From assembly GCA_016875995.1 (NCBI GenBank), contig VGOG01000015.1, forward strand, positions 1 to 32,468: a DNA stretch of 32,468 bases. The letters run 5' to 3'. Position numbers and translations under genes: made by a program. Source of the stretch: Chloroflexota bacterium. Lineage in GTDB: Bacteria > Chloroflexota > Anaerolineae > VGOG01. Positions 1 through 9,558 of this stretch are shown here, in pieces; the stretch's first letter is position 1; every line of letters starts with the position of its first letter. Under the pieces are notes generated by a model. It saw only the letters and a program-made list of their open reading frames with translations, was not told where the DNA came from and did no database searches.

Positions 1-180
1 GATCTGAGAGCGGCGGTTCAGGTAGCCCCGCGCCAGGAAGCGCCCCTGGTAATCAGCGACCTCCACCACCTCACCGTCGGCGACCTCTCCCTCGACGCGC
101 TGGACGGCTCCGGAGAAGATCCAGGGATGTCGGTTGAGTACTGGCTTCTCACGGCCTCGTTTTAAGACGACTCGTGCCAT
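1..180 (-). CDS. RlmI-like class I SAM-dependent rRNA methyltransferase, N-terminal part (cut by window edge)
   Basis: The 60 codons present run from an ATG at 180 to the window edge. They encode a PUA-type N-terminus with the sequence HPWIFSGAV followed by a glycine/valine-rich small barrel (GEVADGEVVEVAD, then GRFLARGYLN). This is the opening of the RlmI/RlmK-like 23S rRNA cytosine-C5 methyltransferases, in which a PUA domain precedes a Rossmann methyltransferase domain. The catalytic domain lies outside the window, so activity cannot be judged. The family assignment rests on the HPWIF segment and the barrel pattern. No clear ribosome binding site was seen before the ATG. The upstream gap (181-320) holds repeats rather than a recognisable promoter. 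Confidence 0.75.
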   Translation of the reverse strand, partial: MARVVLKRGREKPVLNRHPWIFSGAVQRVEGEVADGEVVEVADYQGRFLARGYLNRRSQI

Positions 181-213
181 AGCTTTGAAGTTTGGAGTTT
201 GAACTAAAGTGTT

Positions 214-268
214 GGAGTCCCCAACTCGTTGGGGGTGGCGCAACCAATCCGAACAAGTTCGGGACTCC
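214..268. repeat. Y-shaped palindromic repeat, copy 1 (GGAGT...ACTCC)
   Basis: An outer stem GGAGT (214-218) / ACTCC (264-268) encloses two hairpins. Hairpin 1 is CCCCAA-CTCG-TTGGGG (219-234) and hairpin 2 is CCGAA-CAAG-TTCGG (249-262), separated by an unpaired linker. The same design recurs at 13403-13451 and 25533-25613. Copy 1 sits between the start of the RlmI-like gene and the end of ligA. Confidence 0.7.
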
Positions 269-308
269 GCTCCAAGCTGAGATTTAGCCCACAGGGCTTC
301 GTTCTTTC

Positions 309-2441
<2,133 letters not shown>

Positions 2442-2443
2442 TT

Positions 2444-2537
2444 AAGTGATCAGGGGATCAGGGATTAGGGAATCAGGCATCAGGTATGACCCTGATCCCT
2501 GATTCCCTGATTTCCTGACCCCTGATTCCCTGACCCG
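2444..2537. repeat. Heptad/octad repeat array in inverted arrangement (GGGATCA / TGATCCC type)
   Basis: The left half repeats units such as ATCAGGG and ATTAGGG. The right half repeats the complement (CCCTGAT, TCCCTGAT). The array fills most of the gap between ligA and the divergent membrane-protein gene and could fold into a long imperfect hairpin. Related heptads occur at 19283-19317 and 23841-23927. Confidence 0.7.
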
Positions 2538-2550
2538 ATTAGAGAACTGT

Positions 2551-2579
2551 TTGACAAAAACAGAGGTTGACTGTAGAAT
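2551..2579 (+). promoter_or_regulatory. Sigma-70-type promoter for the gene at 2586, predicted leaderless
   Basis: TTGACA (2551-2556), a 17-bp spacer, and TAGAAT (2574-2579). The expected transcription start, about 7 nt downstream, falls on the ATG at 2586. No Shine-Dalgarno sequence fits between the -10 box and the ATG. Confidence 0.75.
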
Positions 2580-2585
2580 GAATCC

Positions 2586-3395
2586 ATGCCCAACTACGAC
2601 AAACTGAGCGTGGTGGTAAGTGTGATACTGCTTTGCCTGGCCCTCTCCCTGATCGTCGTCTTGCCGACTGAGACTCTCTCCTTCGTCGTCCTGGGCTCAC
2701 CTCTGACGATCCGCTTCTCTCAGAACTGGCTGGTGGCGGCGCTACTGGCCGGCATGGCCTGTAGCGGCACCGCCTCCATCGTACGCCTCCACCCCCTGTC
2801 CCGAGAAGGGAAGCTTCCCCCCACTTTCGTTTCCTGCATCCTCCCCGGCCTGGCGACGCTGGTGGCAGCAATCATCTTACCGCGAGCCCCCGACCGAATC
2901 TACACCCTGGGCGGCCTGGCTGTGATGGGAATCCTTCTCCCACTGCTCATCGCCGCCGAGTACTACACCATTGATCCCGCAGCTACTGGCTCCAGGACAA
3001 CCCGATTGGGCCTGAATTTCATCGCTTATCTTTTAGCCCTGGCCCTCTTTGCCCTCGTCCATGAGAGCAAAGCACCCCATCTACTCATCGTTGCGGCAGC
3101 GCTGGCTGGCAGCAGCCTGTTGGCCCTGGATGTGCTACACGGCGCTCAGCAGAGCTTTCGACGAACCGGCCTCTACGCTCTGATCGTCGGCCTGGTGATG
3201 GGGGAGATCGTCTGGGCCTTGGGCTACTCGCAGGTGAACAGCCTGACCGCTGGCATCCTGCTGCTGCTCATCTTCTACCTTATCACCGGCCTTGCCCGGC
3301 AGGGGCTTCTAAAGCTCCTCGATCGGCGGATCCTCATCGAGTTCGCGGTGGTGGCCCTGATCGGCCTGGCGCTGCTCCTCAGGTACTCCCCATGA
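2586..3395 (+). CDS. Integral membrane protein, unknown function
   Basis: This 269-aa protein is dominated by hydrophobic segments, roughly 8 predicted transmembrane helices. They include LSVVVSVILLCLALSLIVVL near the N-terminus, one around ILPGLATLVAAIIL, then ILLPLLIAAEY, FIAYLLALALFALV, LLIVAAALAGSSLLAL, LYALIVGLVMGEIVWALG, ILLLLIFYLITGLA and a last one ending LIGLALLLRYSP. I recognise no catalytic or transporter motif. The short charged loops and absence of large domains suggest a small membrane protein of structural or unknown role. The gene stands alone on the plus strand, divergent from ligA and ending 7 nt before the convergent gene at 3403. The ATG at 2586 is fixed by the promoter, which predicts a leaderless mRNA. 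The product name is a description only. Confidence 0.85.
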   Translation: MPNYDKLSVVVSVILLCLALSLIVVLPTETLSFVVLGSPLTIRFSQNWLVAALLAGMACSGTASIVRLHPLSREGKLPPTFVSCILPGLATLVAAIILPRAPDRIYTLGGLAVMGILLPLLIAAEYYTIDPAATGSRTTRLGLNFIAYLLALALFALVHESKAPHLLIVAAALAGSSLLALDVLHGAQQSFRRTGLYALIVGLVMGEIVWALGYSQVNSLTAGILLLLIFYLITGLARQGLLKLLDRRILIEFAVVALIGLALLLRYSP

Positions 3396-3402
3396 GCTGG
3401 CC

Positions 3403-4392
3403 TCACAACTCAACCTCGATGCCCAGCCCCAGCATCTCAGCCCGAGTCAGCAACGCGCGGGCCACCGACACGTCCTGCACGGCGTTGCCCACCGACTTGA
3501 AGAGAGTGATCTCGTCGGGGTTCTCGCGCCCTGGCCTGATCCCGGCGGCGATCTCCCCCAGCTCGGCGTAGATGTCACCTTCGGTGATCAGGCCCTTCAC
3601 GATAGGGATGATCAGGTCGCCCGCCTCGGCCAGGCATGCCTCCCGTGAGCATACCACGAGCCTGGCCCTCCTGACCGTCTGTTCAGGGATCTCCTGCATC
3701 TGCGGCGTGAAGGAGCCAACGGCGTTGACGTGGACGCCGGGCTTGAGATCCTCGTCGGCGAAGACGGGTGTCTTCGAGGTCGTGGCCGTGCAGATGACGT
3801 CGGCCTCGCGGGCGGCCTCCGCCGGGGAGGAGGCGATCTTGAGGTCAGCGGGAATCCTCCCCTTTCCTCTCATCTCCTGGACGCACCTCTCCGCCGCCTG
3901 GGGGTTGACGTCGTACACCCAGGCCCTTTCGATGTCCCGCACCTCGCACACCGCCAGAAGTTGGGTGCGCCCCTGGGCTCCCGCGCCGAAGATGGCCGCC
4001 ACGCGGGCCTCCTGCCTGGCCAGGAGGTCGGTGGCTGCCCCCGAAGCCGCGCCGGTGCGCAGGGCCGTCAGATAAGTCCCGTCCATCACCGCCAGCGGCC
4101 GTCCGGTAGATGCCTCCACCACGACCACCAGGGCGAAGATAGTTGGCCATCCCATCTCCAGGTTGCGAGGAAAGACCGAAACGATCTTGACCCCCAGGTC
4201 GTCGCTTTCCGAGAGGTAAGCGGGCATGAAGAGAGCCACCCCCGCGTGTCTTTCCACTGGTAGCTGGGTGCGCAGGGGCACCACCGCCTTCCCCGCCGAG
4301 AGCTGGGCGAAGGCGTCTTTCACGATCTCGATGGCCTCCCGCATGGGGACGGCCTGCTGGACATCCTGCTTGGAGAGCACTCGTAGCTTCAT
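3403..4392 (-). CDS. Ornithine cyclodeaminase / mu-crystallin family NAD(P)-dependent enzyme
   Basis: The 329-aa length and pattern fit the OCD/mu-crystallin family, whose members include ornithine cyclodeaminase, alanine dehydrogenase (archaeal type) and ketimine or pyrroline-2-carboxylate reductases. The substrate region has VPLRTQLPVE and GVKIVSVFPRN, where the lysine is the usual carboxylate or catalytic contact. The Rossmann dinucleotide loop is AAIFGAGAQGRTQLLA near residue 135, and the following ADVICTATTSKTPVF with HVNAVGSFTPQMQEI is typical of the family. Start ATG 4392 has AAGGAGGG 4-5 nt upstream. It is the last gene of the minus-strand run that includes FAD amino-acid oxidases and an amino-acid importer, so reduction of a cyclic imine or ketimine is a reasonable guess. 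The exact substrate cannot be read from sequence. Confidence 0.9.
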   Translation of the reverse strand: MKLRVLSKQDVQQAVPMREAIEIVKDAFAQLSAGKAVVPLRTQLPVERHAGVALFMPAYLSESDDLGVKIVSVFPRNLEMGWPTIFALVVVVEASTGRPLAVMDGTYLTALRTGAASGAATDLLARQEARVAAIFGAGAQGRTQLLAVCEVRDIERAWVYDVNPQAAERCVQEMRGKGRIPADLKIASSPAEAAREADVICTATTSKTPVFADEDLKPGVHVNAVGSFTPQMQEIPEQTVRRARLVVCSREACLAEAGDLIIPIVKGLITEGDIYAELGEIAAGIRPGRENPDEITLFKSVGNAVQDVSVARALLTRAEMLGLGIEVEL

Positions 4393-4404
4393 TAATCCCT
4401 CCTT

Positions 4405-4456
4405 AAACGTCGAACGTGAAGACGTGATGCGTGAGGCGTGATGCGTGAGGCGTGTT
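4405..4456. repeat. Short tandem CGTGATG/CGTGAGG repeats
   Basis: Alternating ATGCGTGAGGCGTG units (about 14 bp, two copies plus partials) lie in the leader of the gene at 4392. They resemble the CGTAAAACG/CGTGAAG repeats at 9431-9500 and probably belong to the same low-complexity intergenic family. Confidence 0.55.
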
Positions 4457-4498
4457 CCGTGCCAGGAGGTTGGGTTCTGGTTTGATGGTTAAATACTT

Positions 4499-4536
4499 CG
4501 AGGGCTCAGACCAGAAGAAAAGAGGTCCGGCCCTCG
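4499..4536 (-). terminator. Possible stem-loop after the PfpI-like gene
   Basis: A 7-bp stem CGAGGGC/GCCCTCG is extended by GACC/GGTC after a small internal mismatch, with an A/T-rich loop. It lies about 30 nt past the stop of the gene at 4567. The trailing sequence on the minus strand (AAGTATTTAACC) is only weakly U-rich, so termination is uncertain. Confidence 0.4.
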
Positions 4537-4566
4537 ATATTTGCTTGGCAAAGTCCGCCGTGTGGC

Positions 4567-5154
4567 TTATGGCTCGATCTTGCTGCCCAATAGCTCCAGG
4601 AACTTGCGCATCCATTCGGGATGCCCCGGCCAGGCCGCTGCCGTGACCAGGTTGCCGTCCACGTAGGCGTTGGAGAAGGTCTCATTGACCTCGCCCCACT
4701 TAGCACCAGCTTGGAGCAGATCAGGTTTGACCGCCGGGTAAGCCGTGCAGAGCTTGCCCTCCACCACACCCGCGGCGGCCAGCACCTGCTGCCCATGGCA
4801 GATGGAGGCAATGGGCTTGTTGGCCTCGGCGAAGTGGCTGACGATCTCCAACACCCGCTCGTTCAGGCGGATATATTCCGGGGCGCGCCCTCCCGGAATC
4901 ACCAGGCCGTCGTAGTCTTCGGGGTTGATTTCCTCGAAAGTGGCGTTGATGGCGAAATTGTGACCCCGCTTCTCGCTGTAGGTCTGGTCTCCCTCAAAGT
5001 CGTGGACCGCCGTCCGCACAGTGTCGCCCGCCTTCTTACCAGGGCAAACGGCGTGGACCCGGTGACCCACCATGGTCAACATCTGGAAGGGGACCATCGC
5101 CTCGTAATCCTCGACGTAGTCCCCCACGAGCATAAGGATTTTCTTTGCACTCAT
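4567..5154 (-). CDS. DJ-1/PfpI family protein (glutamine-amidotransferase-like fold)
   Basis: The 195-aa protein starts [20 protein letters not shown], with the conserved acidic residue that partners the nucleophile in this fold. [16 protein letters not shown] and the nucleophile elbow [14 protein letters not shown] (Cys followed by His) are hallmarks of the PfpI/YhbO branch. Known relatives act as intracellular peptidases, deglycases or glyoxalase III-like enzymes; which applies here is unknown. The start at 5154 is chosen over an in-frame codon at 5196 because AAGGAGGG lies about 5 nt upstream and the longer form adds 14 residues outside the family pattern. A probable extended -10 promoter at 5202 gives a 40-nt leader, so this gene can be transcribed apart from the liv operon. 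Confidence 0.92.
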   Translation of the reverse strand: MSAKKILMLVGDYVEDYEAMVPFQMLTMVGHRVHAVCPGKKAGDTVRTAVHDFEGDQTYSEKRGHNFAINATFEEINPEDYDGLVIPGGRAPEYIRLNERVLEIVSHFAEANKPIASICHGQQVLAAAGVVEGKLCTAYPAVKPDLLQAGAKWGEVNETFSNAYVDGNLVTAAAWPGHPEWMRKFLELLGSKIEP

Positions 5155-5201
5155 TGTTCCCTCCTTGTTTTGAATGATCAAACTGCCAACCTCCAAGAGA
5201 G

Positions 5202-5231
5202 ACTATAGCACCCATCATGATCGCTTTGATC
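5202..5231 (-). promoter_or_regulatory. Probable extended -10 promoter for the PfpI-like gene
   Basis: On the minus strand TGC precedes TATAGT (5202-5207 on the plus strand, read as complement). The -35 region is poor (GATCAA at about 18 bp). The extended TGn motif can compensate. The predicted start lies about 40 nt before the ATG at 5154. Confidence 0.55.
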
Positions 5232-5275
5232 TGAACTCGGCATGGCGGTTAGCGCTAAAGCCTTGTGCCGTGTGT

Positions 5276-5587
5276 CTAGCATGGTCGCAAGGCAGGTGTT
5301 AGCGGTTCGTGCACATCTGCTCTGCGCTCTGCCCGTATGGGCTTCCCGGTTACTAAGCTGTACAGCACATCTGGACAGAAATCCACCTCGTTTGGCCAGA
5401 CGATGGTCCCCGCCTCGTGGTCAACCTGAACTTGCTTGAAGAAATCTGTGTCCTCTAGGGGGGTAAACACGCCTCCACGACCAACAACTCGTTCTCTGAA
5501 GTCAAACTCACCTTTTGTATCATCAGTGAAGCTCAACTCCAGACGATATTCTCCAAGATAACGGACTTGCTTAACTCTCGGAAACAT
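5276..5587 (-). CDS. DUF2442 domain protein
   Basis: About 103 aa. The protein begins MFPRVKQVRYLGEYRLELSF and continues GEFDFRERV, FTPLEDTDFFKQVQVDHEAG, TIVWPNEVDFCPDVLY; this is the DUF2442 pattern (V..V......L.l.F.dg, then l.d...F..v.vd...gti.Wpng.DlaPd.Ly). Start 5587 has GGGAGG about 7 nt upstream, better than the in-frame ATG at 5605 that overlaps the preceding gene. It follows a DUF4160 gene with a 10-nt gap. The DUF4160-DUF2442 pairing is a recurrent two-gene unit in bacteria; its role is not established, and a toxin-antitoxin-like function is only a suspicion from size and pairing. The C-terminal 20 residues are not conserved in the family. Confidence 0.88.
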   Translation of the reverse strand: MFPRVKQVRYLGEYRLELSFTDDTKGEFDFRERVVGRGGVFTPLEDTDFFKQVQVDHEAGTIVWPNEVDFCPDVLYSLVTGKPIRAERRADVHEPLTPALRPC

Positions 5588-5597
5588 GTCTTCCTCC

Positions 5598-5858
5598 CTA
5601 CTCAAGAGGTTCTATTTTCAGAATGGGTTGATCATTTCGTAGTCGCTCCCAGTTGTTCATCAATTCCCGCTGATGAAGCGCGGCCCATTCTATTACCATT
5701 GAAATCGCACGACGTGGGAGTTGGCCCTCAAGAACTATGATAGGATCAATCCCGACCTGGGCTTCATTCCCACCATAGATGGCGTGGAAGTGTGGTGGGC
5801 TATGTTCATCGAAATACATGCGAATCACGATACCGAAGAAGCGGCTAACTTCTAGCAT
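5598..5858 (-). CDS. DUF4160 domain protein
   Basis: An 86-aa protein carrying the signature FGIVIRMYFDEHSPPHFHAI followed by a glycine-containing turn and VGIDPIIVLEGQLPRRA, then a helical tail WAALHQRELMNNWERL. The DEHxPPHFHA block defines DUF4160 and suggests a metal- or acid-base-active site, but no activity is established. The start at 5858 is preferred because GGAGG lies 4 nt upstream; the in-frame codon at 5894 adds 12 unrelated residues. It follows livF by 54 nt and precedes the DUF2442 gene, so it may be co-transcribed with the liv operon. Confidence 0.88.
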   Translation of the reverse strand: MLEVSRFFGIVIRMYFDEHSPPHFHAIYGGNEAQVGIDPIIVLEGQLPRRAISMVIEWAALHQRELMNNWERLRNDQPILKIEPLE

Positions 5859-5912
5859 TTTGCCTCCGCGGGGTGATGTGCCGTAAGGATCCATAACGCC
5901 CGGCCCTCACTC

Positions 5913-6629
5913 TCACTCTTCCCCCAAATACGCCTTCCTCACCCGCTCGTCGCGTATCAGCTCCCCCGCTGAACCGGAGAGGATGGTGCGGCCCGTCTCC
6001 AGCACGTAGCCCTTGTCGGCCAGCCGGAGGGCAGCGCGGGCGTTCTGCTCCACCAACAGGATGGTCACCCCTCCCTCGTTGATCTCCCTGATGGTCTCAA
6101 AGATGGCCCGCACAAGCATGGGGGCCAGCCCCAGCGAAGGCTCATCCAGCATCAACAGCTTGGGCCTGGCCATCAGCGCCCGCCCAATGGACAGCATCTG
6201 CTGCTCCCCACCAGAGAGGGTGCCGGCGATCTGATTTTTCCGCTCCGCCAGGCGGGGGAAAAGCTCGAACACCCGCCTGCGGTTCTCCTCGATGGCCTCC
6301 CTATCGCCACCCAGGCTATAGGCCCCCATGTTCAGGTTCTCCTGCACGGTCAAGGTGGCGAAGACCTTGCGCCCCTCAGGAGCCTGAGAGATACCCATGT
6401 TCACGATCTGGTGAGCGGGCACGCCGTTGAGCACCTGACCGTCGAAGACAATTTGCCCCTCGCGGGGGATCAGCAATCCGGAGACCGTCCTGAGAGTGGT
6501 GGTCTTGCCCGCCCCATTGGCCCCGATCAGGGTGACGATTTCGCCCTCTTCGACCTCCAGAGAGATGCCTTTCAGGGCGTGCACGTGTCCGTAATATGAG
6601 TGAAGGTTCTCGATCTCTAGCAGAGCCAT
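5913..6629 (-). CDS. livF: Branched-chain amino acid-type ABC transporter ATPase LivF
   Basis: One of the two cytoplasmic ATPases of a HAAT-family importer. In 238 aa it shows Walker A GANGAGKTTT, the LivF-type Q-loop region, signature LSGGEQQMLSIGRALM, Walker B LLMLDEPSLGLAP and the switch histidine position replaced by the LivF-typical LLVEQNA. SYYGHVHALKGISLEV at the N-terminus and the short length separate it from LivG. It begins 3 nt after the livG stop and is the last transport gene of the operon. Substrate may be branched-chain amino acids, but this family also imports amides, urea and other amino acids. Confidence 0.95.
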   Translation of the reverse strand: MALLEIENLHSYYGHVHALKGISLEVEEGEIVTLIGANGAGKTTTLRTVSGLLIPREGQIVFDGQVLNGVPAHQIVNMGISQAPEGRKVFATLTVQENLNMGAYSLGGDREAIEENRRRVFELFPRLAERKNQIAGTLSGGEQQMLSIGRALMARPKLLMLDEPSLGLAPMLVRAIFETIREINEGGVTILLVEQNARAALRLADKGYVLETGRTILSGSAGELIRDERVRKAYLGEE

Positions 6630-6632
6630 GTT

Positions 6633-7394
6633 CTACTCTTCCCTGCCCAGATAGGCCTCGATAACCCGTGGATTGTCCCGCACCTCGGCTGGCGCCCCCT
6701 CGGCGATCTTTTTCCCATTGTCCAAAACGATGATCCGATCCGAGATGCCCATCACCACCTTCATGTCGTGTTCGATGAGAAAGATGGTGATCCCCGAATC
6801 ACGAATCTGGCTGATTGATTGCATCAGCTCGTTGGTTTCCTGCTCATTGAGACCGGCCGCCGGCTCGTCCAGGATGAGAAGATGGGGATCAATGGCCAGC
6901 GCCCGAGCGATCTCCAGACGCCGCTGATCACCGTACGGCAGGTTCTTGGCCAGTTCTGCCCGCTGTTCGTACAGCTTCATGAACTGCAGGTGCCGTTCGG
7001 CCTGCTCACGAATAGACTGCTCCTCCAGCCGCTGGCTCTTGGGCTGTAATATCGCTCCTAGCCAGCCGGCCCTGGTGCGGCAGTGTCGCCCCGCCATGAC
7101 GTTCTCCATCACCGTCAGGTTGCGGAACAGGCGGATGGTCTGAAAGGTCCGCCCAATGCCTTGCTCGGTGATCGAATGGGGCCTCAGGCCCAACAGAGAC
7201 TGTCCGTTCAGGCGGATTTCCCCCTCGTCCGGCGGATAGATGCCGCTGATCAGATTGAAGACCGTGGTTTTCCCCGCCCCGTTAGGCCCGATCATGCCCA
7301 GGATTTCGCCTTCGTTGATCTCGAAATCCAAACGGTCAACCGCCGTCAGGCCGCCGAAGTTCTTGGTCAAGTTGCGCACTTCTAACAGAGCCAT
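6633..7394 (-). CDS. livG: Branched-chain amino acid-type ABC transporter ATPase LivG
   Basis: A 253-aa ATPase with Walker A GPNGAGKTTVFNLISG, the LivG-specific GIGRTFQTIRLFRNLTVMEN Q-loop stretch, signature LPYGDQRRLEIARALA and Walker B LLILDEPAAGLNEQET. The switch histidine is in FLIEHDM, as expected for LivG. The C-terminal VRDNPRVIEAYLG matches the LivG tail. The start ATG 7394 is one base past the livM stop and has GGAG upstream. It should pair with LivF to drive the LivHM channel. Confidence 0.95.
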   Translation of the reverse strand: MALLEVRNLTKNFGGLTAVDRLDFEINEGEILGMIGPNGAGKTTVFNLISGIYPPDEGEIRLNGQSLLGLRPHSITEQGIGRTFQTIRLFRNLTVMENVMAGRHCRTRAGWLGAILQPKSQRLEEQSIREQAERHLQFMKLYEQRAELAKNLPYGDQRRLEIARALAIDPHLLILDEPAAGLNEQETNELMQSISQIRDSGITIFLIEHDMKVVMGISDRIIVLDNGKKIAEGAPAEVRDNPRVIEAYLGREE

Positions 7395-7395
7395 G

Positions 7396-8436
7396 TTAAT
7401 CTCCGGCTTCCAACTCGCGGCGGAAGCGCTGGCTGGGCCAGAGGCCCTCAGGGCGAAAGACCATCATAGAGATCATTGCCGCCCCGAAAATGAGCATACG
7501 CCATTGCTGGATGTTTAGCAAAACCTCGCGCAGGATCTCCGGCAGGACGATCATGCCCACCGTGCCCACCAGCACACCGGGGATGGAGCCCGTGCCACCC
7601 AACACCACGATACAGAACATGATCACCGACTCCCAGAAGCTAAAGCTCTCCGGGGCGATGACGGTCACCCAACTGGCGTAGAGGTTCCCCGCCACCCCTG
7701 CCCAGGCCGCGCCGATGGCGAAGGCCAGCAGCTTCACCCGCACGGTGTCAATGCCCATGGCCTCAGCCGCCAATTCATCTTCGCGCACGCAGGTCCAGGC
7801 CCGCCCAAGGCGCGAGTTTTCCAGCCGCCGCATGGCGAAGATGGTGAGGGCCACGAAAGCCAGAAACAGGTAGAAATAGTGCCACTGCTGGCGGAAGGTA
7901 AAGCCCAGGATACCGGGCCGATTGATGCCGAAGATACCGTTGGGCCCTCCCGTGATCACCAGGCCGGTCAGCTTCTCCTCCAGGAATTGGAGGCCGGGGA
8001 TCTTGGATAGAAAGACCAGGCTACTCGCATCGTTGCGCAGGGAAATACGCACGATCTCTCCAAAGCCAATGGTCACGATACAGAGGTAGTCGCCGCGCAG
8101 GTGCAGTATCGGCCGGCTGATCAGAATGGCGAAAACGGCCGACACCAGGCCAGCCACAGGCAATAGCCAGAAGGTTGGGATGTTGTAGCGGCTGCTGAGA
8201 ATGGCTGTGGTATAAGCTCCTACGGCGTAGAAGGCAGCGTGGCCAAGCTGAAACAGTCCAGCGTAGCCCACAATGATGTTGAGGCTTAACCCCAGCAGGG
8301 CATACACAAAGAAGAAGTTGGCCACCTGCGTCCAACGCACGCTCCGAACAAGCCAGGGAAACAGGACAGCCAGGATAGTCAGCGCCAGGTACAAATAGCG
8401 CTCATCAAGTTTTCGCCAGCGGGCGATTAAGTCCAT
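7396..8436 (-). CDS. livM: Branched-chain amino acid-type ABC transporter permease LivM
   Basis: A membrane permease of 346 aa with about 8-9 hydrophobic segments. Family landmarks are LSLNIIVGYAGLFQLGHAAF, GAYTTAIL, LRGDYLCIVTIGFGEIVR and the cytoplasmic coupling loop RAWTCVREDELAAEAMGID followed by KLLAFAIGAAWAGVAGNLYA. It ends MMVFRPEGLWPSQRFRRELE. The ATG at 8436 is used; the preceding TTG at 8439 is less likely. It lies 18 nt from livH and overlaps no gene. It should form the heterodimeric channel with LivH. Confidence 0.94.
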   Translation of the reverse strand: MDLIARWRKLDERYLYLALTILAVLFPWLVRSVRWTQVANFFFVYALLGLSLNIIVGYAGLFQLGHAAFYAVGAYTTAILSSRYNIPTFWLLPVAGLVSAVFAILISRPILHLRGDYLCIVTIGFGEIVRISLRNDASSLVFLSKIPGLQFLEEKLTGLVITGGPNGIFGINRPGILGFTFRQQWHYFYLFLAFVALTIFAMRRLENSRLGRAWTCVREDELAAEAMGIDTVRVKLLAFAIGAAWAGVAGNLYASWVTVIAPESFSFWESVIMFCIVVLGGTGSIPGVLVGTVGMIVLPEILREVLLNIQQWRMLIFGAAMISMMVFRPEGLWPSQRFRRELEAGD

Positions 8437-8454
8437 CAAGTGAACCCACCCCCA

Positions 8455-9369
8455 TCACAACTTCTCTACTACTCGCTCCCCGAGCAGCCCCGTAGGCCTG
8501 ATGATGAGTATCAACACCAGCACAAAGAAGGCAATGGCGTTTTTCCAGGCATCGGACACAAAACCAGTGGCCAGCGCCTCGATGACCCCTAAGATCAATC
8601 CTCCAATCATGGCTCCTGGGATGTTGCCAATGCCTCCCAGGATGGCAGCCGTAAACGCTTTGATGCCATATCCCCAGCCGAGAGTGAAGTAAATCCGGCC
8701 GTAGTAGAGGCCAACCATGATCCCGCCTGCTGCCCCCAGGGCTGGCCCGATGAGGAAGACTACCCTGATAATACCATACACATCAATCCCCATCAACCGC
8801 GCAGTGTCGTGATCCAAGGCCACGGCACGCATCGCGGTGCCTACCCTGGTGTATTGGACAAAGGAATACAAACCGACCATCAGGAGAGCAGCGATGACCA
8901 ACATCACGATCTGGATCAGAGAAATTCTCGCTCCAGCGATTTCCCAAATCGTATCCGGGATAATGACCTTGAACTCCTCAGGATACGTCCTGTACCTGGC
9001 GCCGTACAGGAGCATCACCCCGTTCTGAATGAAGATGGCAGCTCCCAAGGCAGAGATGACAGGAGGCAGGCGACCTGCACGATACAGGGGGCGATAGGCC
9101 ACCCGCTCCAGCACGATCCCCACTCCCGCTACCACAGCCATGACGATCAGGAAAATCAATATGAGAAATGGTAAGCCAGCCATGCCGAGATTGACCACGA
9201 ATCCCATCAAGGTAACCAGGCCCAGATAAGCACCCAGCATGAACATATCGCCGTGGGCGAAGTTGATCAGCTTGAGCACGCCGTAGACCATGGTGTAGCC
9301 TAAGGCGATCAGGGCGTAGAACGATCCAATGGTCAAACCATTTATCAATTGCTGCAGAAGTTGTCCCAT
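8455..9369 (-). CDS. livH: Branched-chain amino acid-type ABC transporter permease LivH
   Basis: A 304-aa permease opening with QLINGLTIGSFYALIALGYT and KLINFAHGDMFMLGAYLG, both typical of LivH. It continues with a GTAMRAVALDHDTARLMGID coupling loop, then FTAAILGGIGNIPGAMIGG and the C-terminal LIIRPTGLLGERVVEKL. It is separated from livK by about 190 bp holding two inverted repeats, which probably lets the binding protein be made in excess over the membrane parts. There is no strong Shine-Dalgarno beyond TGGGACAA-like sequence inside the start region, so the exact start rests on family alignment. Confidence 0.94.
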   Translation of the reverse strand: MGQLLQQLINGLTIGSFYALIALGYTMVYGVLKLINFAHGDMFMLGAYLGLVTLMGFVVNLGMAGLPFLILIFLIVMAVVAGVGIVLERVAYRPLYRAGRLPPVISALGAAIFIQNGVMLLYGARYRTYPEEFKVIIPDTIWEIAGARISLIQIVMLVIAALLMVGLYSFVQYTRVGTAMRAVALDHDTARLMGIDVYGIIRVVFLIGPALGAAGGIMVGLYYGRIYFTLGWGYGIKAFTAAILGGIGNIPGAMIGGLILGVIEALATGFVSDAWKNAIAFFVLVLILIIRPTGLLGERVVEKL

Positions 9370-9430
9370 AGGCTATTACTCGCTCTAGCTATCATCAAAC
9401 CATAATCTGACCTACTGGCAGGCTATAAAA

Positions 9431-9500
9431 CGTAAAACGCGAAACGTGAAGAGTCGAGAACTGGAGGCAATCATCACGTTTTACGCTTCACGTTTTACGT
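9431..9500. repeat. Inverted repeat with CGTAAAACG/CGTTTTACG motifs between livK and livH
   Basis: CGTAAAACG followed by CGAAACGTGAAG on the left is mirrored by CTTCACGTTTTACG on the right. It could form an imperfect stem of about 20 bp in the livK-livH intergenic RNA. The motifs recur in altered form at 4405-4456. Confidence 0.65.
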
Positions 9501-9501
9501 A

Positions 9502-9542
9502 GAGAGGGAGTTCTGAAGGTCTCCCCCCTCGAACTCCCTCTC
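9502..9542 (-). other. 12-bp perfect stem-loop just after livK
   Basis: GAGAGGGAGTTC (9502-9513) pairs with GAACTCCCTCTC (9531-9542) over a 17-nt loop. It begins 17 nt after the livK stop on the minus strand. No U-run follows, so it is more likely an mRNA-stabilising or partial-attenuation hairpin, which is common after binding-protein genes. Confidence 0.6.
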
Positions 9543-9558
9543 CTGGTCTTGGCAGGGC

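Noticed and set aside
2444-2537. CRISPR array suggested by regular short repeats (also 23841-23927)
   Set aside because: Units are 7-8 bp with no spacers of constant length and no cas genes nearby. They are simple tandem repeats.
4452-4646. Small plus-strand ORF between the OCD-family and PfpI-like genes
   Set aside because: It overlaps the PfpI-like gene's 3' end, has a hairpin inside and no family resemblance. AGGAGGTTGG near its start is probably chance.
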